A stretch of DNA of 9,915 bases from positions 1 through 9,915 of the forward strand of contig WFTA01000048.1 of NCBI GenBank assembly GCA_015485715.1, in the 5' to 3' direction. This stretch comes from Patescibacteria group bacterium. Its GTDB lineage: Bacteria > Patescibacteriota > Patescibacteriia > WFTA01 > S139-112. Below, piece after piece: positions 1 to 6,199 of this stretch. How positions within the stretch are numbered: the stretch's first letter is position 1; every line of letters starts with the position of its first letter. The translations under genes and the position numbers were made by a program. The notes below the pieces were generated by a model that was not told the DNA's origin, searched no databases, and was given only the letters and a program-made list of their open reading frames with translations.

Positions 1-1
1 C

Positions 2-133
2 AATGTTTATACTAACACTGTAGAACATTCTCATGGATCAGATCCCTGTCCCAATGAATTCTATACCTCATATAGTCCTGATAGGCCTGAAATAGTATAC
101 TGTGAAAAATGCTACCAAAGTGAAGTTGTTTAA
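2..133 (+). CDS. C-terminal end of an unidentified protein (partial, cut by window edge)
   Basis: An open frame enters from the left edge at base 2 and runs 43 codons to TAA at 131-133. The peptide reads like real protein: it contains SHGSDPCPNEF, then SYSPDRPEIVYCEKCY, and ends in SEVV. It has three cysteines, two of them in a CxxC pair (YCEKCY) near the C-terminus, which could be half of a metal site or a disulfide. No start codon is visible because the gene begins outside the window. The composition is balanced and lies on the same strand as the following genes, while the competing minus-strand frame is low-complexity. I do not recognise the family. A Cys-containing tail on an extracytoplasmic protein is possible but is only a guess. 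Confidence 0.6.
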   Translation, partial: NVYTNTVEHSHGSDPCPNEFYTSYSPDRPEIVYCEKCYQSEVV

Positions 134-136
134 AGA

Positions 137-360
137 GAAAAATGCTAAATACTAAACAAACCATAAAATAATTATTCAATTTACAATTTTCAATCAATTC
201 CTCAATTTTCCAATGAATTAAATTCCCCAACATTGCAGCATACATCAGTCTTATGGTCTAAACCATTAAAACATTAAGTCATTGTAAATTCATTGGTTAA
301 TTGAAAATTCGTAAATTGGATAATTATTTTTTATTGTTTAGAATTTCGTATTTAGAATTT
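137..360. repeat. Imperfect inverted repeat of an AT-rich intergenic repeat family
   Basis: The left arm (about 137-219) read on the minus strand resembles the right arm (about 287-360) read on the plus strand. Shared blocks in order are AATTCATTGG (minus copy at 210-219, plus copy at 287-296), ATTGAAAATT, GTAAATTG, ATAATTATTTT, TTGTTTAG and GTATTTAG. Small gaps interrupt the match. The two arms flank a roughly 67-base centre (220-286) that contains no gene. A transcript could fold into a long, weak hairpin. The same wording recurs at 5667-5866 and 6330-6359, so this is a dispersed family and not only a local hairpin. No protein start or RNA gene is seen between 134 and 377. Confidence 0.65.
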
Positions 361-377
361 AGAATTTTTAATTGTAT

Positions 378-1211
378 ATGCTCTTAGATACACATTGTCA
401 TATAAATTTTAAAGATTTTAAAGAAGACGCAGATGAGGTTATACAAAAAGCTTACAATGAAGGAGTTGAATGTATAGTAGTTGGCGCAGAAAAGGATACA
501 TCTAAAAGAGCTGTTCAATATGCAGAGAAGTATGAGAGGATGTGGGCTGTGGTCGGACTTCACCCTGTTCATCTTTTTGGCTGGGAGTACGAGCTTGACG
601 GACAGATAATACAGAGCTCTGCTGAGGAATTTGACTATGATTATTATAAAAATTTGGCTCTGCATAATAAAGTTGTGGGGATAGGAGAGGTGGGGCTTGA
701 CTACTTTCGTATTCCAGACGGCGAGAGCTTGGAAAGTGTAAAGAAGAGGCAAATGAGGGTTTTGGAGGAGATTATAGAGCTGTCCTGTGATGTTAAAAAA
801 CCACTGGTGTTTCACATAAGACCAAGCAAGGGCAGTTTTGACGCCTATAGTGATATTATGAGTATTGTTAAAGAAAAAGGTGTAGAAAAGTTTTTACTTC
901 ATTCATATCTTGGAAGCAGGGAGCAGGCTAAGGAGTTTCTACAGGCAGGGGCTTATTTTTCTTTCAACGGCATAATAACTTTTAAAAATGCAGAGGAGGT
1001 AAGAGATATTGCAAGATATTTACCATTGGATCGTATATTGCTGGAAACTGATTCACCGTATCTTTCTCCAGATCCCTTTCGCGGGAAAAGATGTGAACCT
1101 GCTTATGTTAAGTATGTAGCAGAAAAAATAGCTGAGATAAAAAATATACCTTTTGAAGAAGTGGCTCAGATTACATACAAAAATTCTAAAATGTTTTTTA
1201 ATATAGAGTAA
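378..1211 (+). CDS. tatD: TatD-family metal-dependent hydrolase (deoxyribonuclease-type)
   Basis: This 277-residue protein is close to the family's usual length of about 260. TatD enzymes are TIM-barrel hydrolases with two metal ions and cytoplasmic DNase activity. The metal-binding set is visible in order: DTHCH at the N-terminus (H6, H8), GLHPVH at 60-65, GIGEVGLDY with E104, FHIRPS with H146, LLHSYLGS with H175, and LLETDSPYLSP with D225. An RGKRCEP stretch follows, matching the family's RGK-x-NEP with Cys for Asn. ATG at 378 was chosen because the family begins ML(I/L)DTHCH; a TTG six bases upstream is in frame but less likely. No Shine-Dalgarno is seen. It is first in a plus-strand block with glutamate dehydrogenase 37 nt downstream. 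The substrate in this organism cannot be deduced. Confidence 0.93.
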   Translation: MLLDTHCHINFKDFKEDADEVIQKAYNEGVECIVVGAEKDTSKRAVQYAEKYERMWAVVGLHPVHLFGWEYELDGQIIQSSAEEFDYDYYKNLALHNKVVGIGEVGLDYFRIPDGESLESVKKRQMRVLEEIIELSCDVKKPLVFHIRPSKGSFDAYSDIMSIVKEKGVEKFLLHSYLGSREQAKEFLQAGAYFSFNGIITFKNAEEVRDIARYLPLDRILLETDSPYLSPDPFRGKRCEPAYVKYVAEKIAEIKNIPFEEVAQITYKNSKMFFNIE

Positions 1212-1228
1212 TATATATTTATTATTAA

Positions 1229-1243
1229 CTCACCATTGGTGAG
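1229..1243. promoter_or_regulatory. Perfect short dyad overlapping the putative ribosome binding site of the dehydrogenase gene
   Basis: CTCACCATTGGTGAG is a 6-bp perfect inverted repeat around ATT (7 bp if the central base alone is unpaired). It ends five bases before the first ATG of the dehydrogenase. Its right half, GGTGAG, is the only Shine-Dalgarno-like string before that gene, so pairing would hide it. It could be a protein operator, a translational hairpin or chance. It is the most GC-rich part of an otherwise A/T spacer. No T-tract follows, so it is not a standard terminator. Confidence 0.4.
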
Positions 1244-1248
1244 ACGAG

Positions 1249-2526
1249 ATGTATATGAATGCATTTTCCAATGCTTTATCTCAATTGAAAAATTCCTTAG
1301 ATATAAAAGATGAATACGATAAAAGATTATTTGATATTCTGCAAAAACCACAGCGCGTCGTCACTGTAGCAATTCCTGTCAGGATGGATGACGGAAGTGT
1401 GAAAGTGTTTACAGGATACAGGGTTCAGTATAACAATTTTAGAGGTCCATATAAAGGCGGTATAAGGTATCATAGTCAGGTATCAGAAAGTGAGGTTAAA
1501 GCACTGGCTTTTTGGATGACTATTAAAAATGCTATTTCAGGCGTTCCTTTTGGTGGGGGGAAAGGCGGTATCAAAGTTGATCCCAAAAAGTTATCTCAAG
1601 GTGAGCTTGAGAGGCTTTCCCGTGCTTTTATCAGAGAAATAGCTCAAAATATAGGTCCTGATATTGATATCCCAGCGCCTGATGTTAATACCAACAGTCA
1701 GATTATGGCATATTTTACAGATGAATTTTCCAAGCTTAAAGGCAGTTGGCAGCCTGCTGCATTTACCGGCAAAAGTGTGGATCAAGGAGGATCGCTTTTA
1801 AGGACAGAGGCAACAGGTTTGGGAGGGTTTTTTATTCTTGAGAAAATAGCCAAGAAGTATAAGTTAAATCCCGGTAAAACAACCATAGCTGTACAGGGAT
1901 TTGGAAATGTAGGATACTTTTTTGCAAAATTTGCACATCAGGCAGGCTACAGGATAGTGGCAGTAGCAGATTCTAAAGGGACTTTGATAGATACATCAGG
2001 CAAAGGCATGGATCCTGACAAGATTTTAGAAACCAAGAGAGAAAAAGGTCTTAACAGCGGATGTTATTGTCGTGGGTCAGTGTATGATTGTTCAGGTAAG
2101 GTATATAGATCCCAAAGTGCTGAAAAAGTCCTTTATCAGAATGTGGACATATTAGTGCCGGCAGCTCTGGAAAATGTAATCACATCTAAGAATGCCAGCA
2201 GGATAAAAGCAAGGTATATCATAGAGCTTGCAAATGGCCCCACATCATATGAAGCTGAAGAAAAATTAAACAAAAAAGGAAAGACAGTTGTCCCTGATGT
2301 GGTAGCCAATGCAGGAGGTGTGATTGTGTCGTATTTTGAGTGGGTACAGAACAAGTCAGGAGATACATGGAAAAAAGAGTATGTAAGAGGCAGGATGAAA
2401 GAAATGATGAATGAGATGACAGATAATGTTATATATACAGCAGAAAAAGATAATATATCCTTGCGGGCTGCAGCTTACAGGATTGCTTTTGAGAGAATAA
2501 AGTCAGCTTTTTTATTTAGAATATAA
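1249..2526 (+). CDS. gdhA: Glu/Leu/Phe/Val-family amino-acid dehydrogenase, probably glutamate dehydrogenase
   Basis: The enzyme reversibly deaminates glutamate to 2-oxoglutarate and ammonium with NAD(P), in the cytoplasm. At 425 residues it has the normal size for the hexameric type. The substrate domain shows YKGGIRYH (K69), the WMTIKNA lysine (K93), GGGKGG with catalytic K105, and PAPDVNT with D145. FTGK, GGSLLRTEATG and a Rossmann GFGNVG (217-222) follow, with AVADSKG after the second strand. ILVPAALE and the VVANAGGVIVSYFEW signature complete the fold. An acidic residue (D241) after the second Rossmann strand leans towards NAD but does not prove it. ATG 1249 has GGTGAG nearby; ATG 1255 (MNAFSNAL) fits homologous N-termini equally well. 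The gene is followed after only 3 nt by lgt. It could feed glutamate nitrogen metabolism; glutamine is also used by the asparagine synthase further right. Confidence 0.93.
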   Translation: MYMNAFSNALSQLKNSLDIKDEYDKRLFDILQKPQRVVTVAIPVRMDDGSVKVFTGYRVQYNNFRGPYKGGIRYHSQVSESEVKALAFWMTIKNAISGVPFGGGKGGIKVDPKKLSQGELERLSRAFIREIAQNIGPDIDIPAPDVNTNSQIMAYFTDEFSKLKGSWQPAAFTGKSVDQGGSLLRTEATGLGGFFILEKIAKKYKLNPGKTTIAVQGFGNVGYFFAKFAHQAGYRIVAVADSKGTLIDTSGKGMDPDKILETKREKGLNSGCYCRGSVYDCSGKVYRSQSAEKVLYQNVDILVPAALENVITSKNASRIKARYIIELANGPTSYEAEEKLNKKGKTVVPDVVANAGGVIVSYFEWVQNKSGDTWKKEYVRGRMKEMMNEMTDNVIYTAEKDNISLRAAAYRIAFERIKSAFLFRI

Positions 2527-2529
2527 AAT

Positions 2530-3375
2530 ATGTTTTACTGGCCGTACGGAGAAATATTTTTAGATTTAGGTTTTATTGTTGTATATTGGTATGGGTTTTT
2601 GATGTTTATTGGAGTTTTGATTGGATTTTTGATTGTTTATTTTTTATTTAAAAAATACAAAGTTGAAATAGATCTTCTCTATACACTTGCTCCATATCTT
2701 ATTATTGGTGGATTTGCAGGTGCAAGACTGTATCATGTCTTAAATGAATGGCAGTATTATGTCCAAAATCCTGCAGATATTTTTTTGGTCAGACAAGGAG
2801 GGCTCGCAATCCATGGAGCTATATTGTCAGGTGTTATGATTGTGTGGATATTTGCGAGAAAATATTATTCAAGTTTTAGACATTTAAATATTACTTCGTC
2901 GAAATCTTTGTTTTTGTTTCTTCTTGATGTATTTGCACCGGCTGTAGCTATAGGGCAGGCAATTGGAAGATGGGGAAATTTTTTTAATCAGGAGCTTTAC
3001 GGCAAGCCAACCTCTTCTATGTTTTCTGTGTATATAGAGCCTGCTTTTAGACAGGCAGGATATGAACAATTTGCATATTTTCAACCCGTATTTTTCTATG
3101 AATTTATGGGGCTTGTGATAGTATTTATAATTCTTTTTTATATGCATTTATATAAAATAAAAAACAAAAGCTTGGTTCGGTGGGGAAGTATAGGTGGATG
3201 GTATTTTATTCTTTATGGAGTATTAAGGTCATATATGGAGACTTTGAGGATAGATAGTGTACCTTATATTTTGGGTTTAAGACTGCCGTTTGTGGTAAGT
3301 TTTATATTTATTATTGTAGGATGTTTTATTATATGGTATATTAATAAAAGAGGAATTAATAAAGATATATGGTAA
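2530..3375 (+). CDS. lgt: Prolipoprotein diacylglyceryl transferase
   Basis: Lgt is an integral membrane enzyme that transfers a diacylglyceryl group from phosphatidylglycerol to the lipobox cysteine of prelipoproteins. This 281-residue protein has multiple hydrophobic segments (for example 12-40, 52-65, 98-110, 127-145, 195-212 and 260-275). Key signatures are VYWYGF (Y21), GARLYH (R66), LAIHG (H95-G96), GRWGNFFNQELYG (R147, N150, N153, E155), and a C-terminal YG-x-LRSYMETLRID corresponding to the family's second arginine region. ATG 2530 follows the dehydrogenase stop by 3 nt with no clear ribosome site, suggesting translational coupling. The 3' end overlaps the pilin start by 7 nt. None of the complete secreted proteins in this window carries a lipobox, so its clients are elsewhere. 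Confidence 0.95.
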   Translation: MFYWPYGEIFLDLGFIVVYWYGFLMFIGVLIGFLIVYFLFKKYKVEIDLLYTLAPYLIIGGFAGARLYHVLNEWQYYVQNPADIFLVRQGGLAIHGAILSGVMIVWIFARKYYSSFRHLNITSSKSLFLFLLDVFAPAVAIGQAIGRWGNFFNQELYGKPTSSMFSVYIEPAFRQAGYEQFAYFQPVFFYEFMGLVIVFIILFYMHLYKIKNKSLVRWGSIGGWYFILYGVLRSYMETLRIDSVPYILGLRLPFVVSFIFIIVGCFIIWYINKRGINKDIW

Positions 3376-3755
3376 GAAAATTTGTCTTTGTGCTTATAAT
3401 AATATCAATAATTTCAATGTCTTCTTTCGTCGCACTTGATTATGTTTATGCAGAATCTAATAATAAATCTAACCCTCAGCTTGAAAATCCGCTTCCTATA
3501 AGCGATGTCAGCCCTCAGGGTCTCAGCAGATATGTAGGAGGTGTAATACGGAATATATTGGGGGTTGTGGGAGCTATTGCATTGGCTCTTTTTGTGTATG
3601 GGGGTTTTTTGTGGATGTTTGCCGGTGGAAATCCTGATAAGGTAAAAAAGGGGAAAGATGTATTGGTGTGGGCAACAATTGGCTTGATCTTGATATTTTC
3701 AAGTTATGCTATTTTAAGATTTGTATTTAATGTAATAACTAAAGTGGGTAATTAG
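3369..3755 (+). CDS. VirB2/TrbC-like type IV secretion pilin-family protein
   Basis: This is a 128-residue secreted membrane protein. Residues 5-23 form a signal-peptide core with likely cleavage after A28 (YVYA then ES). A short polar segment (29-57) follows, then two membrane helices at about 59-84 and 98-119. They are joined by a charged cytoplasmic loop, AGGNPDKVKKGKDVL, that is typical of the T4SS-pilin families frequent in CPR bacteria. The VirB2 fold is exactly signal peptide plus two helices. No VirB4/VirB6 or other secretion gene is visible here, so it is an orphan in this window; such pilins are often found alone. The start overlaps the lgt stop by 7 nt; a GAGGA at 3350-3354 lies 14 nt upstream. 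It could act in a surface filament or DNA uptake, which is inference. Confidence 0.8.
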   Translation: MVRKFVFVLIIISIISMSSFVALDYVYAESNNKSNPQLENPLPISDVSPQGLSRYVGGVIRNILGVVGAIALALFVYGGFLWMFAGGNPDKVKKGKDVLVWATIGLILIFSSYAILRFVFNVITKVGN

Positions 3756-3756
3756 T

Positions 3757-5250
3757 TTAGTATACTTTCTGAAGATTGATACCTTGATAAAAATATCTAA
3801 GAATGGATTGATATTTTTCACCTTCCTTCGCCATATCTCGTGCGGCTTTCAGAGACATCCCGACGCCATGCCCAAGTAGTCTTCTTCCTCTATCCCATGG
3901 CACAGCTACACTTTTAAGATATGGTATGTCATATCCCCATACCTGTTTTGCACTTTTGGTTTGTCCATCTGATTGGGTAAAGTATTTAGCAAGTACTGGA
4001 TTACCGTCATATACCATTACTTGTCCATAGGTGTCTTTGACTGCTTTTATATAATTTGGCATTGAAATTTTTGATGCATACCCATTATATACTTGATCAA
4101 ATACTCTATGGATGTTGAAAAATCCATTGTATTTTTTATTATTCATAATCCTGTATAAGGCATAGCTTCTGGCAGCCACAGCAATTGTTTTTTGGTATTC
4201 AGGAATATTAATATTTGATGTTTCAGTGATACCCTCTAAATATTTTTCCAGTGGCAGCTTATTGATTGCCCATAGCCTTCTTGTACGGGGATTGTATTTG
4301 ATGATTATATCTCCTTCAAATTTATTGTAGTTTATCCCTTGATTCCATTTTGCTTTATTGGTGTAGCTGGTTATTTCAAATCTTCCGCTTCCCTGCAGTT
4401 TAAAAGTGGGAAACTCAGAGAAGCTTACTATTTTTTTATTAGGGAGTGTTATATTGTAAACCCCACTTTTATAATTCACAGATACAATACTTCCCGGACC
4501 ATATACACCTTGTTTAATATTTGACATATACATATTAAATACAGTGTCTGCTGTAAGAGATATTGGTTCTGTATTAGAATAAGGTTCAGTAAAGAAGAGA
4601 CCTACAGTGATATCAGGCTCTTTATCAAGAGAGAGTTGTTTGGTTTGAACAGATTGTGAAACAGGTGTCTGTACAGACTGTGTGTCTGGTGTGTTTTGGG
4701 TTTTATCTGTTGCAGAGAGAACTCGTGGTTTGGATAATGGTGATTTGAGAGAGGGTTGTCTGGCTGTGGGATAAAGAGTGGAATTTAGAGTAATAGTAAA
4801 TAATGACCCAGTTATGGGCTCGTTGTCTGATAATGCCAGAACAAATTTTTCCTCGTATAGACCAAGTGCATCAGGAGCCCGAAGTGCAAATTTGACTACA
4901 ACTTCCTGTTGGGGGTTGATAGTATGACTTATGGTCGATGCTGTGTCTGTTGCCGGCCAGAATTTATGTACAAACATACTTTTACCTGTTACAGGTTTAA
5001 GGTATATTTTACCATTTTTTCCTTTCCATGGTTTTTCACCTGTGTTTTTAAATCTGATTGTAAAGGTAATGGATTTTCCGGGTAAGAGATTGATGACCTG
5101 ATGGGATCTGGATATGATAGTTGCCTGTGCATCTTTTGCTTGAACAGAGAAGGGAGTGAAGATAAGAAAAAAAGCAAACAAAAAAACCACTTTACTTAAT
5201 AAAGCGGTACAGGAAGAAAAGTATTTATTTTTTTCTATTTTTATTTCCAT
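3757..5250 (-). CDS. Secreted Ig-like plus SpoIID-domain cell-wall protein (SpoIID/LytB family)
   Basis: SpoIID domains are peptidoglycan lytic transglycosylase-like. This 497-residue protein has a signal peptide (hydrophobic 21-34, cleavage likely after A38 in VQA-KD), then an Ig-like domain at about 42-160 with an FKNTGEKPW signature (67-75) like NBR1-type extracellular domains. A Thr/Ser/Gln linker follows (about 167-215), then the SpoIID domain (about 225-497). Core motifs are LPLEKYLEGI (332-341), YQKTIAVAARSYAL (352-365), FDQVYNGY, TQSDGQTKS (425 onwards) and GHGVGMS (460-466) with LRYFYQG. At the normal catalytic Glu region it reads ITETSNIN, and the domain has no cysteine; the only Cys is C14 in the signal region. 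ATG at 5250 has no Shine-Dalgarno. It converges on the pilin gene with one base between stops. Confidence 0.87.
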   Translation of the reverse strand: MEIKIEKNKYFSSCTALLSKVVFLFAFFLIFTPFSVQAKDAQATIISRSHQVINLLPGKSITFTIRFKNTGEKPWKGKNGKIYLKPVTGKSMFVHKFWPATDTASTISHTINPQQEVVVKFALRAPDALGLYEEKFVLALSDNEPITGSLFTITLNSTLYPTARQPSLKSPLSKPRVLSATDKTQNTPDTQSVQTPVSQSVQTKQLSLDKEPDITVGLFFTEPYSNTEPISLTADTVFNMYMSNIKQGVYGPGSIVSVNYKSGVYNITLPNKKIVSFSEFPTFKLQGSGRFEITSYTNKAKWNQGINYNKFEGDIIIKYNPRTRRLWAINKLPLEKYLEGITETSNINIPEYQKTIAVAARSYALYRIMNNKKYNGFFNIHRVFDQVYNGYASKISMPNYIKAVKDTYGQVMVYDGNPVLAKYFTQSDGQTKSAKQVWGYDIPYLKSVAVPWDRGRRLLGHGVGMSLKAARDMAKEGEKYQSILRYFYQGINLQKVY

Positions 5251-5350
5251 CTTATTATATATTTTAGCATATTTTAGATGATTAGTAAATAGTTGGTTTA
5301 TTTTATAATTTTATGATAAAATTAGATATGAAATAAATTTATTTTGTGTT
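5251..5350. promoter_or_regulatory. Divergent promoter region between the SpoIID-domain gene and the small membrane protein gene
   Basis: The 100-base spacer separates two divergently transcribed genes, so it should hold promoters for both. It is almost pure A/T. On the plus strand TTGGTT at 5293-5298, 18 bases, and TAAAAT at 5317-5322 make a weak candidate that would leave a leader of about 22 nt. TATAAT at 5304-5309 lacks a suitable upstream box. On the minus strand TATGCT (5267-5272) could be a -10 element about 15 nt before the SpoIID ATG, with no clear -35. Boxes of this quality are expected by chance in such DNA. Confidence 0.3.
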
Positions 5351-5605
5351 ATGGGTGGTTTTTTTGCAGGACTTTTAATGACAATGTTCGGAATATTATT
5401 TGTTGTTAAAACAGAGTGGATTGTGGACTTTGTTGGATATAGTGAGTGGGCAGAAAGCAAGATTGGAATGTTTGGAGGCACAAGAATTATGATAAAAATT
5501 ATCGGACTTATAGCTATATTTGTAGGGTTTTTCTTTATGGTCGGGCTTGAAGATGAGATACTGGGATGGATAGCTGGATTTTTAATCCCTAATTATAAGG
5601 GTTGA
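5351..5605 (+). CDS. Small conserved-looking two-helix membrane protein of unknown function
   Basis: The product is 84 residues with two hydrophobic helices, about 2-19 (GGFFAGLLMTMFGILFVV) and 47-67 (MIKIIGLIAIFVGFFFMVGL). A loop with KTEWIVDFVGYSEWAESK and FGGTR lies between them. The charged and aromatic loop and the KTEW...GGTR pattern resemble short hypothetical membrane proteins I associate with CPR genomes, but I cannot name a family. ATG 5351 is the first usable in-frame start; nearby TTG and GTG triplets are out of frame. No Shine-Dalgarno is visible. It is divergent from the SpoIID-domain gene and ends before a repeat-filled spacer. Codon use matches its neighbours. No function is proposed. 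Confidence 0.7.
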   Translation: MGGFFAGLLMTMFGILFVVKTEWIVDFVGYSEWAESKIGMFGGTRIMIKIIGLIAIFVGFFFMVGLEDEILGWIAGFLIPNYKG

Positions 5606-5633
5606 AATATTTTTTATTTATGATACATTAAAT

Positions 5634-5652
5634 ATGCAGATAAAATCTGTAT
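5634..5652 (+). terminator. Possible weak terminator hairpin after the small membrane protein gene
   Basis: ATGCAGAT, loop AAA, ATCTGTAT forms an 8-bp stem with one G-T pair, 28 nt after the stop codon. It is followed by TTAATTCT, not a true T-tract, and the stem is GC-poor. It is the only hairpin near the end of this gene, so it is offered tentatively. Confidence 0.3.
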
Positions 5653-5666
5653 TTAATTCTAAATTA

Positions 5667-5866
5667 TTGAGAATTGAAAAATTGTAAAATTTGTAAATTG
5701 CCTTTCTTTCTGAACACAAATACCACGATCGTCAAATATTTGAAAATTGAAAATTGTAAAAATTGTTTGTAAATTGAAAATTTGAAAATTATTTTTTGGT
5801 TGTTTAGTATTTAGAATTTCGTATTTAGGATTGTTTAGTATTTAGAATTTAGAGTTTAGAATTTGT
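5667..5866. repeat. AT-rich dispersed intergenic repeat block (plus orientation)
   Basis: Two stretches, 5667-5700 and 5738-5866, are built from AATTGAAAATTGTAAA-like units followed by TTTAGAATTT units. They are separated by a unique 37-base segment beginning CCTTTCTTTC. The 20-mer TTGTTTAGTATTTAGAATTT occurs twice exactly, at 5800-5819 and 5831-5850. The block matches the arms at 137-219 (minus) and 287-360 (plus), including an ATTATTTTTT run and GAATTTCGTATTTAG. It makes up most of the gene-free stretch 5606-5875; I see no protein or RNA gene inside it. Confidence 0.75.
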
Positions 5867-5875
5867 TTTTATTGG

Positions 5876-5897
5876 GGGCCTGTAGCTCAGTTGGTTA
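5876..5897 (+). pseudogene. 5' fragment of a tRNA-Ala copy
   Basis: The 22 bases match the start of the intact tRNA-Ala at 5973-5994 at 21 of 22 positions (acceptor strand, GTAGCTC D-stem half and AGTTGG D-loop; the one change is TTA for CTA). The match stops abruptly where the D-stem partner GAGC should follow. An 8-bp palindrome begins at that point (5897). No T-arm or 3' acceptor strand follows in the next 75 bases, so this cannot fold as a tRNA. It is best read as a relic or partial duplication. Confidence 0.65.
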
Positions 5898-5916
5898 CCC
5901 TGTTATACAACAGGGT
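5897..5916. repeat. 8-bp perfect palindrome replacing the rest of the tRNA fragment
   Basis: ACCCTGTT, loop ATAC, AACAGGGT is a perfect inverted repeat. It starts at the last base of the tRNA 5' fragment. There is no following T-run, so it is not a standard terminator. As an anticodon arm it would have a 5-bp stem and an abnormal 8-base loop. It resembles in size and placement the palindromes at 6085-6099 and 6205-6222. Confidence 0.6.
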
Positions 5917-5956
5917 TGAATAAAATCTGGTTCTTCCTAAAAAAATTAGTTATAAC

Positions 5957-5962
5957 TATATT
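5957..5962 (+). promoter_or_regulatory. Possible -10 element for the tRNA-Ala gene
   Basis: TATATT lies 10 bases before the first base of the tRNA. A weak TTCCTA (5934-5939) is 17 bases upstream, matching the -35 consensus at only three of six positions. Such strings are common in this AT-rich DNA. Confidence 0.22.
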
Positions 5963-5972
5963 ACCAAGTTTT

Positions 5973-6046
5973 GGGCCTGTAGCTCAGTTGGCTAGAGCGC
6001 CTGCTTTGCACGCAGGAGGTCAGGAGTTCGAATCTCCTCAGGTCCA
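5973..6046 (+). tRNA. tRNA-Ala (anticodon UGC)
   Basis: The 74 bases fold as a canonical cloverleaf. The acceptor stem is GGGCCTG with CAGGTCC (one G-T pair), the D-stem GCTC/GAGC, and the anticodon stem CCTGC/GCAGG around TTTGCAC. This puts TGC at the anticodon (6007-6009), so the tRNA decodes GCN alanine codons. The variable region is AGGTC and the T-arm AGGAG-TTCGAAT-CTCCT. The discriminator base is A6046. The 3' CCA is not encoded (the DNA continues CACA), so it must be added by a CCA-adding enzyme. It sits between two sets of degenerate copies of itself, and it is the only copy here that can fold. Confidence 0.97.
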
Positions 6047-6084
6047 CACATTAGTCTACTGCTTTAATAGTTGGCTAGAGTACT

Positions 6085-6099
6085 CCGATTTATCATCGG
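6085..6099. repeat. Palindrome CCGAT-TTATC-ATCGG
   Basis: This 5-bp inverted repeat with a 5-base loop sits where the anticodon arm of the broken tRNA-Ala copy should be. If it is drawn with a 7-base loop, position 37 would be C, which is atypical for tRNAs. It shares the CCGAT/ATCGG core with 6205-6222. Confidence 0.5.
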
Positions 6100-6199
6100 G
6101 AAGGTCAGGAGGTTTGCCCTATCATTCCAGTTATTCAATAGAACAGGTGCAATGCAGTATGTTCCATTATTTAACGGGGTAGATGGGATAAATCCGATA

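Noticed and set aside
12..245. Minus-strand 77-codon frame at the left edge
   Set aside because: It is antisense to the more convincing plus-strand C-terminus at 2-133 and runs into the A/T repeat.
384..815. Minus-strand 143-codon frame inside tatD
   Set aside because: It is fully antisense to a gene with all its metal-binding motifs, and its low-complexity hydrophobic content is typical of shadow frames.
5667..5866. Possible CRISPR array
   Set aside because: Units are irregular, there are no evenly sized unique spacers and no cas gene is present. It is an A/T dispersed repeat.
5897..5916. Palindrome as a rho-independent terminator
   Set aside because: No T-tract follows the stem; the next bases are TGAATAAAATC.
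5876..5950. A second functional tRNA upstream of tRNA-Ala
   Set aside because: The D-stem partner, T-arm and 3' acceptor strand are all missing, and the only hairpin would have an 8-base anticodon loop.
5916..6182. 88-codon open frame across the tRNA-Ala
   Set aside because: It is the well-known spurious translation of a tRNA gene (GPVAQLARAPALHAGGQEF pattern). The DNA encodes the structured tRNA and its fragments.
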